Of a stretch of 46,284 nt of DNA, positions 11,040-22,300 are shown piece after piece. A program made the position numbers and the translations under genes. This DNA is from Trueperaceae bacterium. Its GTDB lineage: Bacteria; Deinococcota; Deinococci; Deinococcales; Trueperaceae. The stretch lies in the NCBI GenBank assembly GCA_011390735.1, contig JAABRV010000002.1:1-46284 (forward strand), read 5' to 3'. Positions within the stretch are counted from its first letter, which is position 1; each line of letters opens with the position of its first letter. The notes beneath the pieces were generated by a model. It was not told the origin of the DNA, made no database searches, and saw nothing but the letters and a program-made list of their open reading frames with translations.

Positions 11040-11885
11040 TCAAATCAGGCCGCGCTGCTGCAGCCACCAGTACGCGAGCAGGCCGAGAGCGCCGAAAAGC
11101 AGCCAGCGCCACGGTCGACCGCCACCCGCCGTTCGCGTGCCCCGACCCCGCGGGCGCCCACCGATGCTCGCGCGGGCGTCCTCGGCGTCGCGCCGCGCCG
11201 CGTGCCGCTGCGCCCGCCGCAACGCCGCGACGCTCTTGCCGATCTGCCCCTTGCGGCGGTACGCCACGCCGAGGTTGTGGTGGGCGTTGGCGAAGCCCTC
11301 GTCGACCCGGATGGCGCGCTCGTAGTCCTCGATCGCGCCGTCGACGTCCCCGGCCTCGAGCTTGACGTTGCCGCGGTTGGTGAGACCCCGCACGTGGTTG
11401 GGGTCGCGCGCGAGGCCCGCCTCGAAGTGGTCGAGGCCGGTCGCGTCGTCGCCCTCGAGGACGGCGAGGGTGCCCAGGAGGATCTCGCGCTCGGCCGTGA
11501 ACACGTCGCTGCGCAGCTCGGCGAGCGCGGCGCGCGCCGCCTCCGGCTCACGCCGGTCCACGGCGGGGACCGCGACCGCCAGTCGCTCCAGGTCGGCCGC
11601 GAGCGCGTCCCAGTCGAGCCAGTCGAGCGGCCGGCGCTCCAGGGCGTCGAACCGCCGGCGCGCGCGCGCGAGCGCCTTCGCGCGGACCGCGCTCTCGACC
11701 TCGGCGAGCGTCTGCAGCGTGTCGAACGTGGCCTCGTCCTCCTCGCCACCGGCCAGCCGCAGGGTGCGGGACGCCAGGTCGAAGCGACCCAGCCGCGCCA
11801 GCGTCCGCCAGTCACCCGCCGTGGCGAGGGAGATCAGCGGATCCTGCGCCGTGGTGTTGGTCGGGACGTCGTTCGGGTCGCTCAT
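11040..11885 (-). CDS. TPR-repeat protein with C-terminal membrane anchor
   Basis: TPR consensus: FEAGLARDPNHVRGLTNRGNVKLEAGDVDGAIEDYERAIRVDEGFANAHHNLGVAYRRKGQ; C-terminal WLLFGALGLLAYWWLQ. Confidence 0.82.
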   Translation of the reverse strand: MSDPNDVPTNTTAQDPLISLATAGDWRTLARLGRFDLASRTLRLAGGEEDEATFDTLQTLAEVESAVRAKALARARRRFDALERRPLDWLDWDALAADLERLAVAVPAVDRREPEAARAALAELRSDVFTAEREILLGTLAVLEGDDATGLDHFEAGLARDPNHVRGLTNRGNVKLEAGDVDGAIEDYERAIRVDEGFANAHHNLGVAYRRKGQIGKSVAALRRAQRHAARRDAEDARASIGGRPRGRGTRTAGGGRPWRWLLFGALGLLAYWWLQQRGLI

Positions 11886-13363
11886 GACGTCGACCCGTCG
11901 AGCGCGGCCGCCTCACCGGGGGCGAGGCCGCCGCGCGCGGTCGCGGCGACGGCGGCGGACGCCGCCCTCGGCGCGGCGACGAGGTCGCGGTAGAGATCGT
12001 CGTACGCGCGCGCGGCCCGCGCCCAGTCGAAGCGCGCCGCCATGGCGGCCGCCTGCATGCTGCGCCACCGCGCACGATCGTCGACCACCCGGCGCGCTCG
12101 CGACAGCGCCGCGGCCAGGGCCTGACCCTCGGCGGCGGCGAAGAGGAACCCCGTGCGTCCGTCGTCGATCGTGTCGAGGAGCCCGCCGGTGGCGCGGGCG
12201 ACCGGCAGCGTGCCGTAGCGCATCGCGATGAGTTGCGCCAGGCCGCAGGGCTCGAAGCGCGAGGGCACGACCAGCGCGTCGGCGCCGGCGTAGATGCGGC
12301 GGGCCAGGCCCTCGTCGTAGCCGATGCGGCCACCCAGGCGATCGGGGTGCGCGGCGAACGCCGCCGCCAGGGCGGCCTCGAGCGCGGGGTCGCCGGCGCC
12401 CAGCAGCGCGAGGTTCCACCCCTGCGCGAGCGCCGCCGGCAGCGCGTCGATCAGCAGGTCGATGCCCTTCTGGTCGGCGAGGCGAGAGACGACGCCGAGG
12501 AGGGGCCGTCCCGGATCCAGCCCTAGCTCGCGGCCCAGCGCGGCGCGGCAGGCCGCCTTGCCAGCGAGGTCGTCGGCGTCGTAGCTGGCGGCCAGCGCCG
12601 CGTCCGTCGCGGGATCGAACGCCTCGAGGTCCAGCCCGTTGAGGATGCCGACCAGCCGCGGCCCGAGGTCGGCGAACGCCTGTTCGAGCCCGTAGGCGAC
12701 GGCCGGCCGCAGCAGCTCGCGGGCGTACGTCGGCGAGACCGTCGTCACGCGGTCGGCCGTGCGCAGGCCCGCGTGCAGCAGGTTCCCCTTGCCGTGCAGG
12801 GCCAGCGGCCCGGCCAGCGTGCCCGGCAGCCGGCCCCAGGCGACGACGTCGGCGGCGTCCGCCCACCCCTGGTACTGGGCGTTGTGCACCGTCAGCACCG
12901 AGGGCAGGCCCGCGAGGCCGGGCGGCAGCAGCGCGGCGTGCCGCAACAGCGCGGGGACCGCGGCGGCGTGCCAGTCGTGCGCGTGGACGACGTCGGGCGC
13001 GAAGCCGAGCCGGGCCGCGACCGCGGGCACGGCGCGCGAGAAGAGCGCGAAGCGGCGGGCGTCGTCCGGATAGCCGTACAGGGCGTCGCGCTGGAAGAGC
13101 GGGTGGCCCACGAACGCGAAGCGCACGCCGCCGGCCTCCAGCGTGCCGACGCCGACGGCGACGTGCCCCCCGTCGAAGGGGACGTCGACGTCGCCGATCC
13201 ACAGCGGTGGCGGCTCGGCCGCGAGGCGCGCGTACCACGGGTGGACGACCAGGACGGCGTGGCCGAGCGCGGCCTGGGCCGCGGGCAGGGCGCCGAGCAC
13301 GTCGGCGAGGCCACCGGTCTTCGCGTAGGGGACCGCCTCGGCGGTCGCATGGAGGAGCTGCAC
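11882..13363 (-). CDS. glgA: Glycogen synthase (GT5)
   Basis: GTG start; MQLLHATAEAVPYAKTGGLADVLGALPAA, KTGGL motif, GVVSRLADQKGIDLLIDALP, PSRFEPCGLAQLIAMRYGTLPVARATGGLLDTI. Confidence 0.95.
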   Translation of the reverse strand: MQLLHATAEAVPYAKTGGLADVLGALPAAQAALGHAVLVVHPWYARLAAEPPPLWIGDVDVPFDGGHVAVGVGTLEAGGVRFAFVGHPLFQRDALYGYPDDARRFALFSRAVPAVAARLGFAPDVVHAHDWHAAAVPALLRHAALLPPGLAGLPSVLTVHNAQYQGWADAADVVAWGRLPGTLAGPLALHGKGNLLHAGLRTADRVTTVSPTYARELLRPAVAYGLEQAFADLGPRLVGILNGLDLEAFDPATDAALAASYDADDLAGKAACRAALGRELGLDPGRPLLGVVSRLADQKGIDLLIDALPAALAQGWNLALLGAGDPALEAALAAAFAAHPDRLGGRIGYDEGLARRIYAGADALVVPSRFEPCGLAQLIAMRYGTLPVARATGGLLDTIDDGRTGFLFAAAEGQALAAALSRARRVVDDRARWRSMQAAAMAARFDWARAARAYDDLYRDLVAAPRAASAAVAATARGGLAPGEAAALDGSTS

Positions 13364-13487
13364 GCCGGCCAGTCTACCGCGACACCGGTCGAGCGCCCTG
13401 CGCGGGGCGCCCGGGCGGCGCCTCGGGAGGCGGCGGGGCAGCGGCCGCGGGTGCGCACCAGGACACGGTTCTCATGCCCGAGGGCAC

Positions 13488-13493
13488 CTATAC
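13488..13493 (+). promoter_or_regulatory. -10 box TATACT upstream of S41 peptidase leader ORF
   Basis: TATACT-gccgc-ATG arrangement at 13488-13502. Confidence 0.6.
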
Positions 13494-13499
13494 TGCCGC

Positions 13500-13553
13500 A
13501 TGAACTTCTGCCCCAACGTGCCCACCAACCCCCGCTCCCCGGAGCTCTCGTGA
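13500..13553 (+). CDS. Putative 17-aa leader ORF MNFCPNVPTNPRSPELS overlapping the S41 peptidase start
   Basis: ATG 5 nt after the -10; TGA overlaps the downstream GTG start (GTGA); internal GGAG could serve as SD for the downstream gene. Confidence 0.3.
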   Translation: MNFCPNVPTNPRSPELS

Positions 13554-14902
13554 AGCGGCCCGTCTTCTTCGCCGTGCTGGTGACCGCGCTGCTGACGACC
13601 GTCGTGGTGCAGGCCCAGCTGTCGCGTGACTTCGCCGGCGAGTTCCTCGGCACGCCCGGTGGCCGCGCCCTCGTGCAGGCCTACGGTGCGCTCAAGACCG
13701 GCTACCTCGAGGACATCGACGACGAGGCGGTCATCCGCGGCGCGATCACCGGCATGATCGAGGCGGTCGGCGACCCCTTCACCTACTACCTCGAGCCCCG
13801 CGACGCGGCGCGGGAGCTGCAGGACCGCAGCGGGAGCTTCGAGGGCATCGGCGCGGTGCTGACGCCCTACAACCGGCAGACCGGTCGCGGCGTCGAGATC
13901 CTCAACGTGTACCGCGACGGCCCCGCGTACGAGGCCGGCGTCCAGCGCGGCGACATCTTCCTCGAGGTCGACGGCGTCGACGTCGCGGACGCGACCACCA
14001 CGGAGGTGGTCGAACTGGTCCGCGGCCCCGGCGGCACGACCGTCCGCATCAGCTTCCTGCGCCCGGGCGAGGACGAACCCGTCGTCTTCGAGATCGTGCG
14101 CGCCACGATCGAGATCGTCAACGTGTCGGGCGCGATCGTCGACGGCGACGTGGGGTACGTGCACATCAGCTCCTTCGGCAACCAGCTCGTCTACGAGCAG
14201 CTGTTGGAGACGATCATGCGGCTGCAACTCGACGGGGCGAAGTCGTTCGTGCTCGACCTGCGCGACAACCCGGGGGGCCTGTTGACCCAGGGCATCCTGG
14301 TGGCCGACGAGTTCCTCGAGGACGGCGACATCGTCTTCCAGCGCGCGCGGGGCGTCACCCAGCGGCTGGCGTCCGCCGATCCGGGCGGCCTGGTCGACGC
14401 GCCCATGGCCGTGCTCGTCAACCGCAACTCGGCCTCCGCGTCGGAGATCGTCGCGGGCGCGCTGCAGGAGAACGGCCGCGCGCTGGTCATCGGGGAGCCG
14501 ACCTTCGGCAAGGGCGTCGCCCAGAGCGTCGTGTCGCTGGCCGATGGCGGCCAGTTCGCCTACACCTCGTTCGAGTGGTTGACCCCCGAGCGACGCTCGA
14601 TCAGCGACGAGGGGATCGCGCCCGACGTGCGCGTGACCGACTCGCGGCTGGCCCAGACGATCGCCGTCGAGGGCCGCGGTGGCGACACCGGTCAGACGAT
14701 CACCATCCTGATCGACGGCGTGGAGGTCGGCAGCACCGAGGTGGGCGAGGACGGCACCTTCGAGTTCGTCGCCCTGGGCCGCCGGCCGCAGCTGTCCGAG
14801 ATCCAGGGCGAGGCGCTGGTCGACCTGGAGGGCGACGACATCCTGCTCGAGGCGATCGCCGCTCTGCGGGACGGCAGGGCGGCCGCCCTGGGCGCGCGCT
14901 GA
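13550..14902 (+). CDS. C-terminal processing peptidase, S41 family (PDZ domain)
   Basis: N-terminal TM; ITGMIEAVGDPFTYYLEPRDA, PDZ GVQRGDIFLEVDGVDVADATT, catalytic NRNSASASEIVAGALQENGRALVIGEPTFGKGVAQSV. Confidence 0.94.
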   Translation: MKRPVFFAVLVTALLTTVVVQAQLSRDFAGEFLGTPGGRALVQAYGALKTGYLEDIDDEAVIRGAITGMIEAVGDPFTYYLEPRDAARELQDRSGSFEGIGAVLTPYNRQTGRGVEILNVYRDGPAYEAGVQRGDIFLEVDGVDVADATTTEVVELVRGPGGTTVRISFLRPGEDEPVVFEIVRATIEIVNVSGAIVDGDVGYVHISSFGNQLVYEQLLETIMRLQLDGAKSFVLDLRDNPGGLLTQGILVADEFLEDGDIVFQRARGVTQRLASADPGGLVDAPMAVLVNRNSASASEIVAGALQENGRALVIGEPTFGKGVAQSVVSLADGGQFAYTSFEWLTPERRSISDEGIAPDVRVTDSRLAQTIAVEGRGGDTGQTITILIDGVEVGSTEVGEDGTFEFVALGRRPQLSEIQGEALVDLEGDDILLEAIAALRDGRAAALGAR

Positions 14903-14969
14903 GCACGGGGGGCGCCCCGTGGCTCCCGCCGCGGGGCGCACTCGGCTCGACGACGCGAGATCGCCGGCC

Positions 14970-15767
14970 ATGATCGAGGTCGAGGGCCTGGTCAAGCGTT
15001 ACGGCACGCATCTGGCGGTCGCGGGGGTCGACCTCCGCGCGCGGCCGGGCGAGGTCGTGGCCCTGTTGGGACCCAACGGGGCCGGGAAGTCGACGACCAT
15101 CCGCGCCATCACCGGGCTGTTGCGCCCGACCGCGGGGCGCGTTCGGGTATGCGGTCACGACGTCGTGCGCGCGCCGCTCGCCGCCAAGTCGAAGCTCGGT
15201 TTCGTGCCCGACCGCCCGTACCTCTACCCCAAGCTGACCGCGCGCGAACTGCTGCGCTTCATCGGGCGGCTCCGCGGCGTCCAGGACGGCGACCGGCGGG
15301 CGGACGCGTGGCTGGAGGCCTTCGCGCTGGCGCCCGTGGCGAACGAGCTCATCGAGACCTACTCGCACGGCATGCGCCAGAAGCTCACCTTCGCGGCGGC
15401 CCTGCTGGCCGAACCGGCGGTGCTCGTCGTCGACGAGCCGATGGTGGGGCTCGACCCGCGGGCGGCGCGGCAGGTCCGCGACCTCATGCGCGGCCACGCG
15501 GACCGCGGTCACACCGTGCTGCTCACCACCCACGCGATGGACGTGGCGGAGGCGTTGGCCGACCGCGTGGTCGTGCTGCACCGGGGGCGCGTCGCCGCCG
15601 AGGGGGCCATGGCGGAGCTGCGCGCCGCCGCGGGGACGGGCGAGGAAGGCCTCGAGGCGATCTTCCTGCGGCTGACCGAGGAGGCGAGCGAGGGGCCGCC
15701 CCCGTGGGGTCCGGCCGCCGCGGACGGGTCCCGGCGGGCGGGGGAAACGGCGGGGCGCGGCGGGTGA
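14970..15767 (+). CDS. ABC transporter ATP-binding protein
   Basis: Walker A LLGPNGAGKSTT, signature YSHGMRQKL, Walker B VLVVDEPMVGLD. Confidence 0.96.
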   Translation: MIEVEGLVKRYGTHLAVAGVDLRARPGEVVALLGPNGAGKSTTIRAITGLLRPTAGRVRVCGHDVVRAPLAAKSKLGFVPDRPYLYPKLTARELLRFIGRLRGVQDGDRRADAWLEAFALAPVANELIETYSHGMRQKLTFAAALLAEPAVLVVDEPMVGLDPRAARQVRDLMRGHADRGHTVLLTTHAMDVAEALADRVVVLHRGRVAAEGAMAELRAAAGTGEEGLEAIFLRLTEEASEGPPPWGPAAADGSRRAGETAGRGG

Positions 15768-17443
15768 GGCGCCCCCGCTCACCCGCTCGCAGGGCGGGCC
15801 TGGTCGCCCTCCGGGCCCGCGCGTTCGTCCACGCGGTGCGTCGGGCGCCCGGGCGCTACCTCGTGGGCGGCGCCCTCATGGGCCTGGTCGCCTGGGGCAT
15901 GGCGGTGCTCGTCGACCGGGGCGTCCGCTGGATCGACGCCTACCCGCTGATCGGCACCATCGCGGACGCCGCCCTGCGGCGCAGCGTCGAGGCCTTCGTC
16001 ACCGTCCTCGTGCTGGCGGTCGCCTTCTCCGTCCTGACCACCGCCATCACGACCCTCTACACGGCCGCCGACCTGCCGCTGCTCCTCGCGTGGCCGCTCC
16101 CGGCCGAGCGCGTGTTCCGGCTCAAGGTATTCGAGACCTACCTCGCGTCGGCCGCCCTCCCGGCCCTCCTCACGCTGCCCGTGCTGGTGGGCCTGGGGAC
16201 CGCGCGCGGCGCGCCCTGGAGCTACTACCCGCAGGCGGCGGTCGCCGTGCTGGCGCTCTACGCCCTGCCGGTCGCGGCCGGGTCGCTGCTGGCGCTCCTG
16301 CTCATGCGCCTGGCGCCCGCCGGGCGCGTCAAGGAGGTGGCGACGGCCGCCAGCGTCGTGCTCGCCGCCGGCCTCGTCGTCGGCCTGCGCGCCCTCCGCC
16401 CGGAGCAGCTGGCCGAGCTGACGCCGGAGGAGTTCGAGGCCTTCCTCGCGGGCTTCGCGTCGCTGGACCTCGGTGTGTCGCCGGCCACCTGGGCCGGGGA
16501 CGCGATCTGGAACGGCCTGTCGGGCGTCGTGTCGCCGGCGCTGCCGCTGCTCGCCCTGGTCGCCTGGGCCTCGCTCGCCCTGCTCGGCCGCGTCGCCGCG
16601 TGGGCTTACCAGGTCGGCTGGGTCCGCTCGCTCGACGGGTCGTCGCGCCCACGGGACCCTCGGCCGCGACCGGCGGCCTGGTGGGAGCGTCCGCTGGCCC
16701 GCTGGGGCGGCGGCGGCGCCGTGGTCGTCAAGGACCTGCGCCTGCTCATGCGCGACCCGACCCAGTGGTCGCAGCTGCTGGTGCTGGTGGCGCTCGCCGG
16801 CGTGTACCTCGTGAGCACCGCCAGCCTCGAGGTCGAGGGGCAGCGCTTCCGCGACGCGCTGGGGACCCTCAACGTCGCCTTCCTGGGGTTCCTCCTGGCG
16901 GGGGTGGGGGTGCGGTTGGCGTTCCCCGTCGTGTCGCTGGAGGGCGAGGGCCTGTGGTTCCTGCGCACCGGACCGATCGGTGCGACCGCGGTGCTGGGGG
17001 CGAAGTTCGCCTACGCGATGCCGCCGCTGCTGCTGCTCGGTCTCGGCCTCGGCTTCGCGCAGGCGACGCTGCTCGACGTCTCGGTCAACCTGGCGAGCGC
17101 CTCGATCGTCGCCGGCGGCCTGGCCGCGATCGCGGTCACCGGTCTCGGCGTCGGGCTGGGGGCGGCCTACCCCCGGTACGACGCGACGCAGGCGGCCGAG
17201 GTGCCGGTGTCGCCCGGCGGCCTGCTGTACATGACGCTCGCGTTGCTGTACGCCGCCGGGTTGACGCTGCTCCTCGCGTACCCGGCGTGGACGACGCTCG
17301 TCGACCCGGCGGTGCCGGTGTGGTCCACGCCGGCGGGCCTGCTGACCGGCGCGCTGGCCGTCGCCTGGACCACGGCGTTCGCCGGCGGCGCGCTCGCCTT
17401 CGGCCGCTGGCGCTTCGTCCGCTACGAGAGCGGGTGCGATTGA
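15764..17443 (+). CDS. ABC transporter permease (putative ABC-2-type exporter)
   Basis: GTG start overlapping the ATPase stop; 559 aa multi-TM protein coupled to the ATPase gene. Confidence 0.8.
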   Translation: MRRPRSPARRAGLVALRARAFVHAVRRAPGRYLVGGALMGLVAWGMAVLVDRGVRWIDAYPLIGTIADAALRRSVEAFVTVLVLAVAFSVLTTAITTLYTAADLPLLLAWPLPAERVFRLKVFETYLASAALPALLTLPVLVGLGTARGAPWSYYPQAAVAVLALYALPVAAGSLLALLLMRLAPAGRVKEVATAASVVLAAGLVVGLRALRPEQLAELTPEEFEAFLAGFASLDLGVSPATWAGDAIWNGLSGVVSPALPLLALVAWASLALLGRVAAWAYQVGWVRSLDGSSRPRDPRPRPAAWWERPLARWGGGGAVVVKDLRLLMRDPTQWSQLLVLVALAGVYLVSTASLEVEGQRFRDALGTLNVAFLGFLLAGVGVRLAFPVVSLEGEGLWFLRTGPIGATAVLGAKFAYAMPPLLLLGLGLGFAQATLLDVSVNLASASIVAGGLAAIAVTGLGVGLGAAYPRYDATQAAEVPVSPGGLLYMTLALLYAAGLTLLLAYPAWTTLVDPAVPVWSTPAGLLTGALAVAWTTAFAGGALAFGRWRFVRYESGCD

Positions 17444-17561
17444 GGGCGGCGGCTGCGCCGCCGCCCTCAATCGCCATGGCGAGGCGGCGCAGCCGCCTCG
17501 CCCAGTGATGCCCGCACCGCCGCCCGCGATCGCCATGGCGAGGCGGCGCAGCCGCCTCGCC
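17440..17561. repeat. Cluster of three GC-rich palindromic hairpins between convergent genes
   Basis: TTGAGGGCGGCGGC-tgc-GCCGCCGCCCTCAA (17440-17470); GGCGAGGCGGC-gca-GCCGCCTCGCC at 17478-17502 and identical at 17537-17561. Confidence 0.9.
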
Positions 17562-17563
17562 CG

Positions 17564-19150
<1,587 letters not shown>

Positions 19151-19264
19151 CGGATCCTCGCTCTCGGGAGATCGGCGGGCCGCCGCGCGGACGCAACGGC
19201 GCCCACGGCCCGCGCGGTCGCTGACCTGCCGCCGCGCGACCGCCGCGAAGCACGGGTGTGCCCC

Positions 19265-19270
19265 GTTATA
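19265..19270 (-). promoter_or_regulatory. Extended -10 (TGG-TATAAC) for pckA
   Basis: Reverse complement cctggTATAACggggcac; implies a ~105-nt 5' UTR before the pckA ATG at 19150. Confidence 0.55.
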
Positions 19271-19324
19271 CCAGGACGCCTCGGCCCGGCCCGGAGCGCC
19301 CGTCCGGCGGGCGCGAGCGCGCCT

Positions 19325-22300
19325 TCACCAGCGCCAGGTGACGCCGAGGCGCGCGGTCGACCGCTCGGTCGAGAGGTCGAGCCCGAGCTCCAGGGCCCAA
19401 CCCGGCGCCAGGCCGTAGCGCCCGCCGATGGCCAGCGACGGCCCGCCGGTCGCGGCCGTGCCGGCGGCCACGTCGAAGCGCCCCGTCACGTCCATCGCGA
19501 CCGGCCCCAGCTGGTAGGTGAGCGCGACCTCGTTGCTGAAGGCGTCCCCGCCCAGGGTGGAGACGCGGTAGGAGGCGAAGACCTCGTCGCTCAGGTAGCC
19601 ACCCAGGCGCAGCGACACGCCGAAGGCGTCCTCGCCGTCGAGCAGGGCGGACAACGCCGTCGTCCGCAGCTCGACCACCTCCACGCCCAGCGCCTCGGAC
19701 AGCGCCGCCTGGAGCTCACCGGTGATCAGCACGTCGACGGCCGTGTCCAACGCGCTCTGCGCCACGGCGCCCGCGAAGCCACCGCCCGCCTCCAGGCGCC
19801 CGAGCGTCAACAGCGTCAGCAGCTCGAGCTCCGTGAGCGCGCGCGCCCCGCCACCGTCGAGCCCCTCGACGACCGCGTCGCTCGTCAGCGTCGGCGTCAG
19901 GTCGAGGGTGAAGCCGGCGTCGCCGTCGATCGCCTCGCCTGCGAGCACCAGTACGACCTCGAAGCGCTGACCCGCCGGCGCGAGGAAGCGCACCGTCTCG
20001 CCCGCGGGCACGACGCGCCCCTTGTCGAAGGTGGCGCGGCCGCCGACGCGCACGGCGGGGTAGACGCCGCGCGTGGGGTCGAAGGTCGCCAGCGCCTCGG
20101 TCAACTCCAGGTCGCGGCCGGCGAAGCGGACGGTGCCCCGCAGCGCGGTCACCTGGCCGCTCAGGCGTGGCGCCGCCGCCGTGCCGACCAGCGATAGGTC
20201 GACGCTCGCCTCCGCGTTCCCGATCGACTCGTTGAACGTCACCCGCTGGGGTGCGACGATGCGGACGCCATCGAAGCGGAAGCGCTCGCGCGGGTCGCCG
20301 ACGGGGGTGGGTGCGACGGCCGCCGGCGGCGTCGCGTCCCCGTCCACCGACGGCGCGGTCGCCGCCCGCGCGGCGAAGGCGGCGCGCGTCGCGAGGTCGA
20401 TGCGCGCCTCGCTCGCGTCGATCCGCCCACCCAACCGGACGCCGTCACCGTCATCGGCCAGTCGCAGGTCCGCGTCGAGGCGAGCGTCGGCGATGGCGAG
20501 GAAGGGGAGGGTGACGTTGAGGTCGCGCCCGCTGATGCGGAGGTCGAGCGGTGCCAGCGGTCCCTCGATCGTGAAGGGCGACCCGAGGGTCCCGCTCACG
20601 CTGAGCGTCGGGGCCAGGTCGTCGCTCCAGGCGAGTGCCGCCGTGATCGCCTCGACCCGCCCGATGAAGGGGACGTCGAGGTCGCCGGCGGCGCGGGCGT
20701 CGAGGCCGAAGCCGCCCTCGGGGAAGGGGCCGATGCGCCCGCTGGTCGCGAGCTCGAGCCGGCCGGTCAGAGGATCGATCGCCACGATCTCGGCACGACC
20801 GCTCCAGTCCTGGTCGCGGAGGGTGAAGCGGGTCTCGAGCAGCTGGTAGCGGGTGCCCGCGACCAGCAGCCGGAGGTCGTCGGTGCGCAGCGCCACGTCG
20901 GGCGACGCCGGCGTGCCGTGGGCGGTGACGACGAGGTTGCCCTCGGCGGAGACGCCGTAGCGCGCGAAGCTCGGCACCAGGCCGAGCAGCGGCCCGAAGT
21001 CGGCCGCCTGCGCGAGCAGCTCGAGGTCGAGCACTTCCGGCGTGATGCGGCCGCGCGCCTGCCACGTGCCGCGCCCCTCGAATGCGGCCCGTCCGATCGT
21101 CAGGGCGTCGCCGTCCCAGTCGACCGACAGCTCGCCGATCGTCACGACGCCGGCGCGCTCGAGCTCGATGCGTTCGGCCGCGACCCGCAGGTCGTCGGGC
21201 ACGGTCGCGCCCCAGGCCCACGCGCCGCGCACGGCGCCCGTGACCTCGGCCCGCACGTCCGATGGCCCCACCACCGCCTCGACCCACGCATGCAGGGGGA
21301 AGCGCTCGAGGCGCACGAGCGTCGACAGACCCGCCGGACCGACGTCGAACTGCGCGTTCGCGCCCGTGAGGTCGAGGCGACCGCTCCCGACGACGCCCGC
21401 CGCCCCCCCGAGGTCGGCCTGGAACTCGAGGCGCGCCGGGTCGGTGCGCCCGCCGTAGGTGAGGGCGTCGCTCGTCAGCAGACCGAAGAGCCGGTCGCCC
21501 CGCAGCGTCGCGCTGCCCCCGACATCGCCCGCGATGCCCGCGATGCCGGCGATGCCGGTGAGGTCGAGCCCGACGACGCGCGCGTCCAGCTCGCGCACGG
21601 GGGCGCCGGCGACGCCCCAGCCGGCGGGCAGCAGGATGGCGGCGTCCCAGCGCCCGACGGCCGTCGCGCTGCCGCGGGTGCCCACGATGCCGGCGTCGAG
21701 CGCGAGGTGGCGGCCGGCGCCGGCGATGGCCAGTTCCAGCGAGGCCGGGCCGTCGCCCAGCGCGTCGGTCACCATCGAGACGAGCAGCTCGCCGCCCCAG
21801 CCGTCGGCGTCGAGCGTGAGGCGGCCCGCGGCGGACGGGGGCGGCAGATCGTCCACGGCCGCGCCCACCACGTCGAGGGCGATCGCAGCCGCGCTCGAGG
21901 CGGGCTCGACGGTCGCGTCGATGCCCCACGGCGCCTCGCCGGTGAGGGTCAGTCGCCCGTCGCGCCAACGCAGCGTGCCGATCAACGGCTGCGCCCAAGG
22001 CCAGGCGCCGGCGTACGCGAGGTCGGCGCCCCAGCGACTCAGGTCGAGGCGCAGGTCGAGCTCGGCGGTAACCCCCGCCTCGGCCACGGTGTCGTCGCCG
22101 ACGACGAGATCGCGACCCCCTTCCACCCGGCCGTCCACGGTCGCGACCACGCCGCGCCACGCCAGCGACAGCTCCTCGGCCACGAGCCATGCGCCGGTGG
22201 CACCGAGCGCGCGCACGGCGCCGGTCCAGCCGCCGGTCCCGCGCCACCACCAGCCCTCGTTCGTCACCTCGGCCATGGCGGCCAGCAGCGGCGCGTCCGG

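Noticed and set aside
12773-13549. N-terminal extension of the S41 protease ORF
   Set aside because: The extension overlaps glgA antisense; a promoter at 13488 and the GTG with GGAG at 13550 give a normal exported protease.
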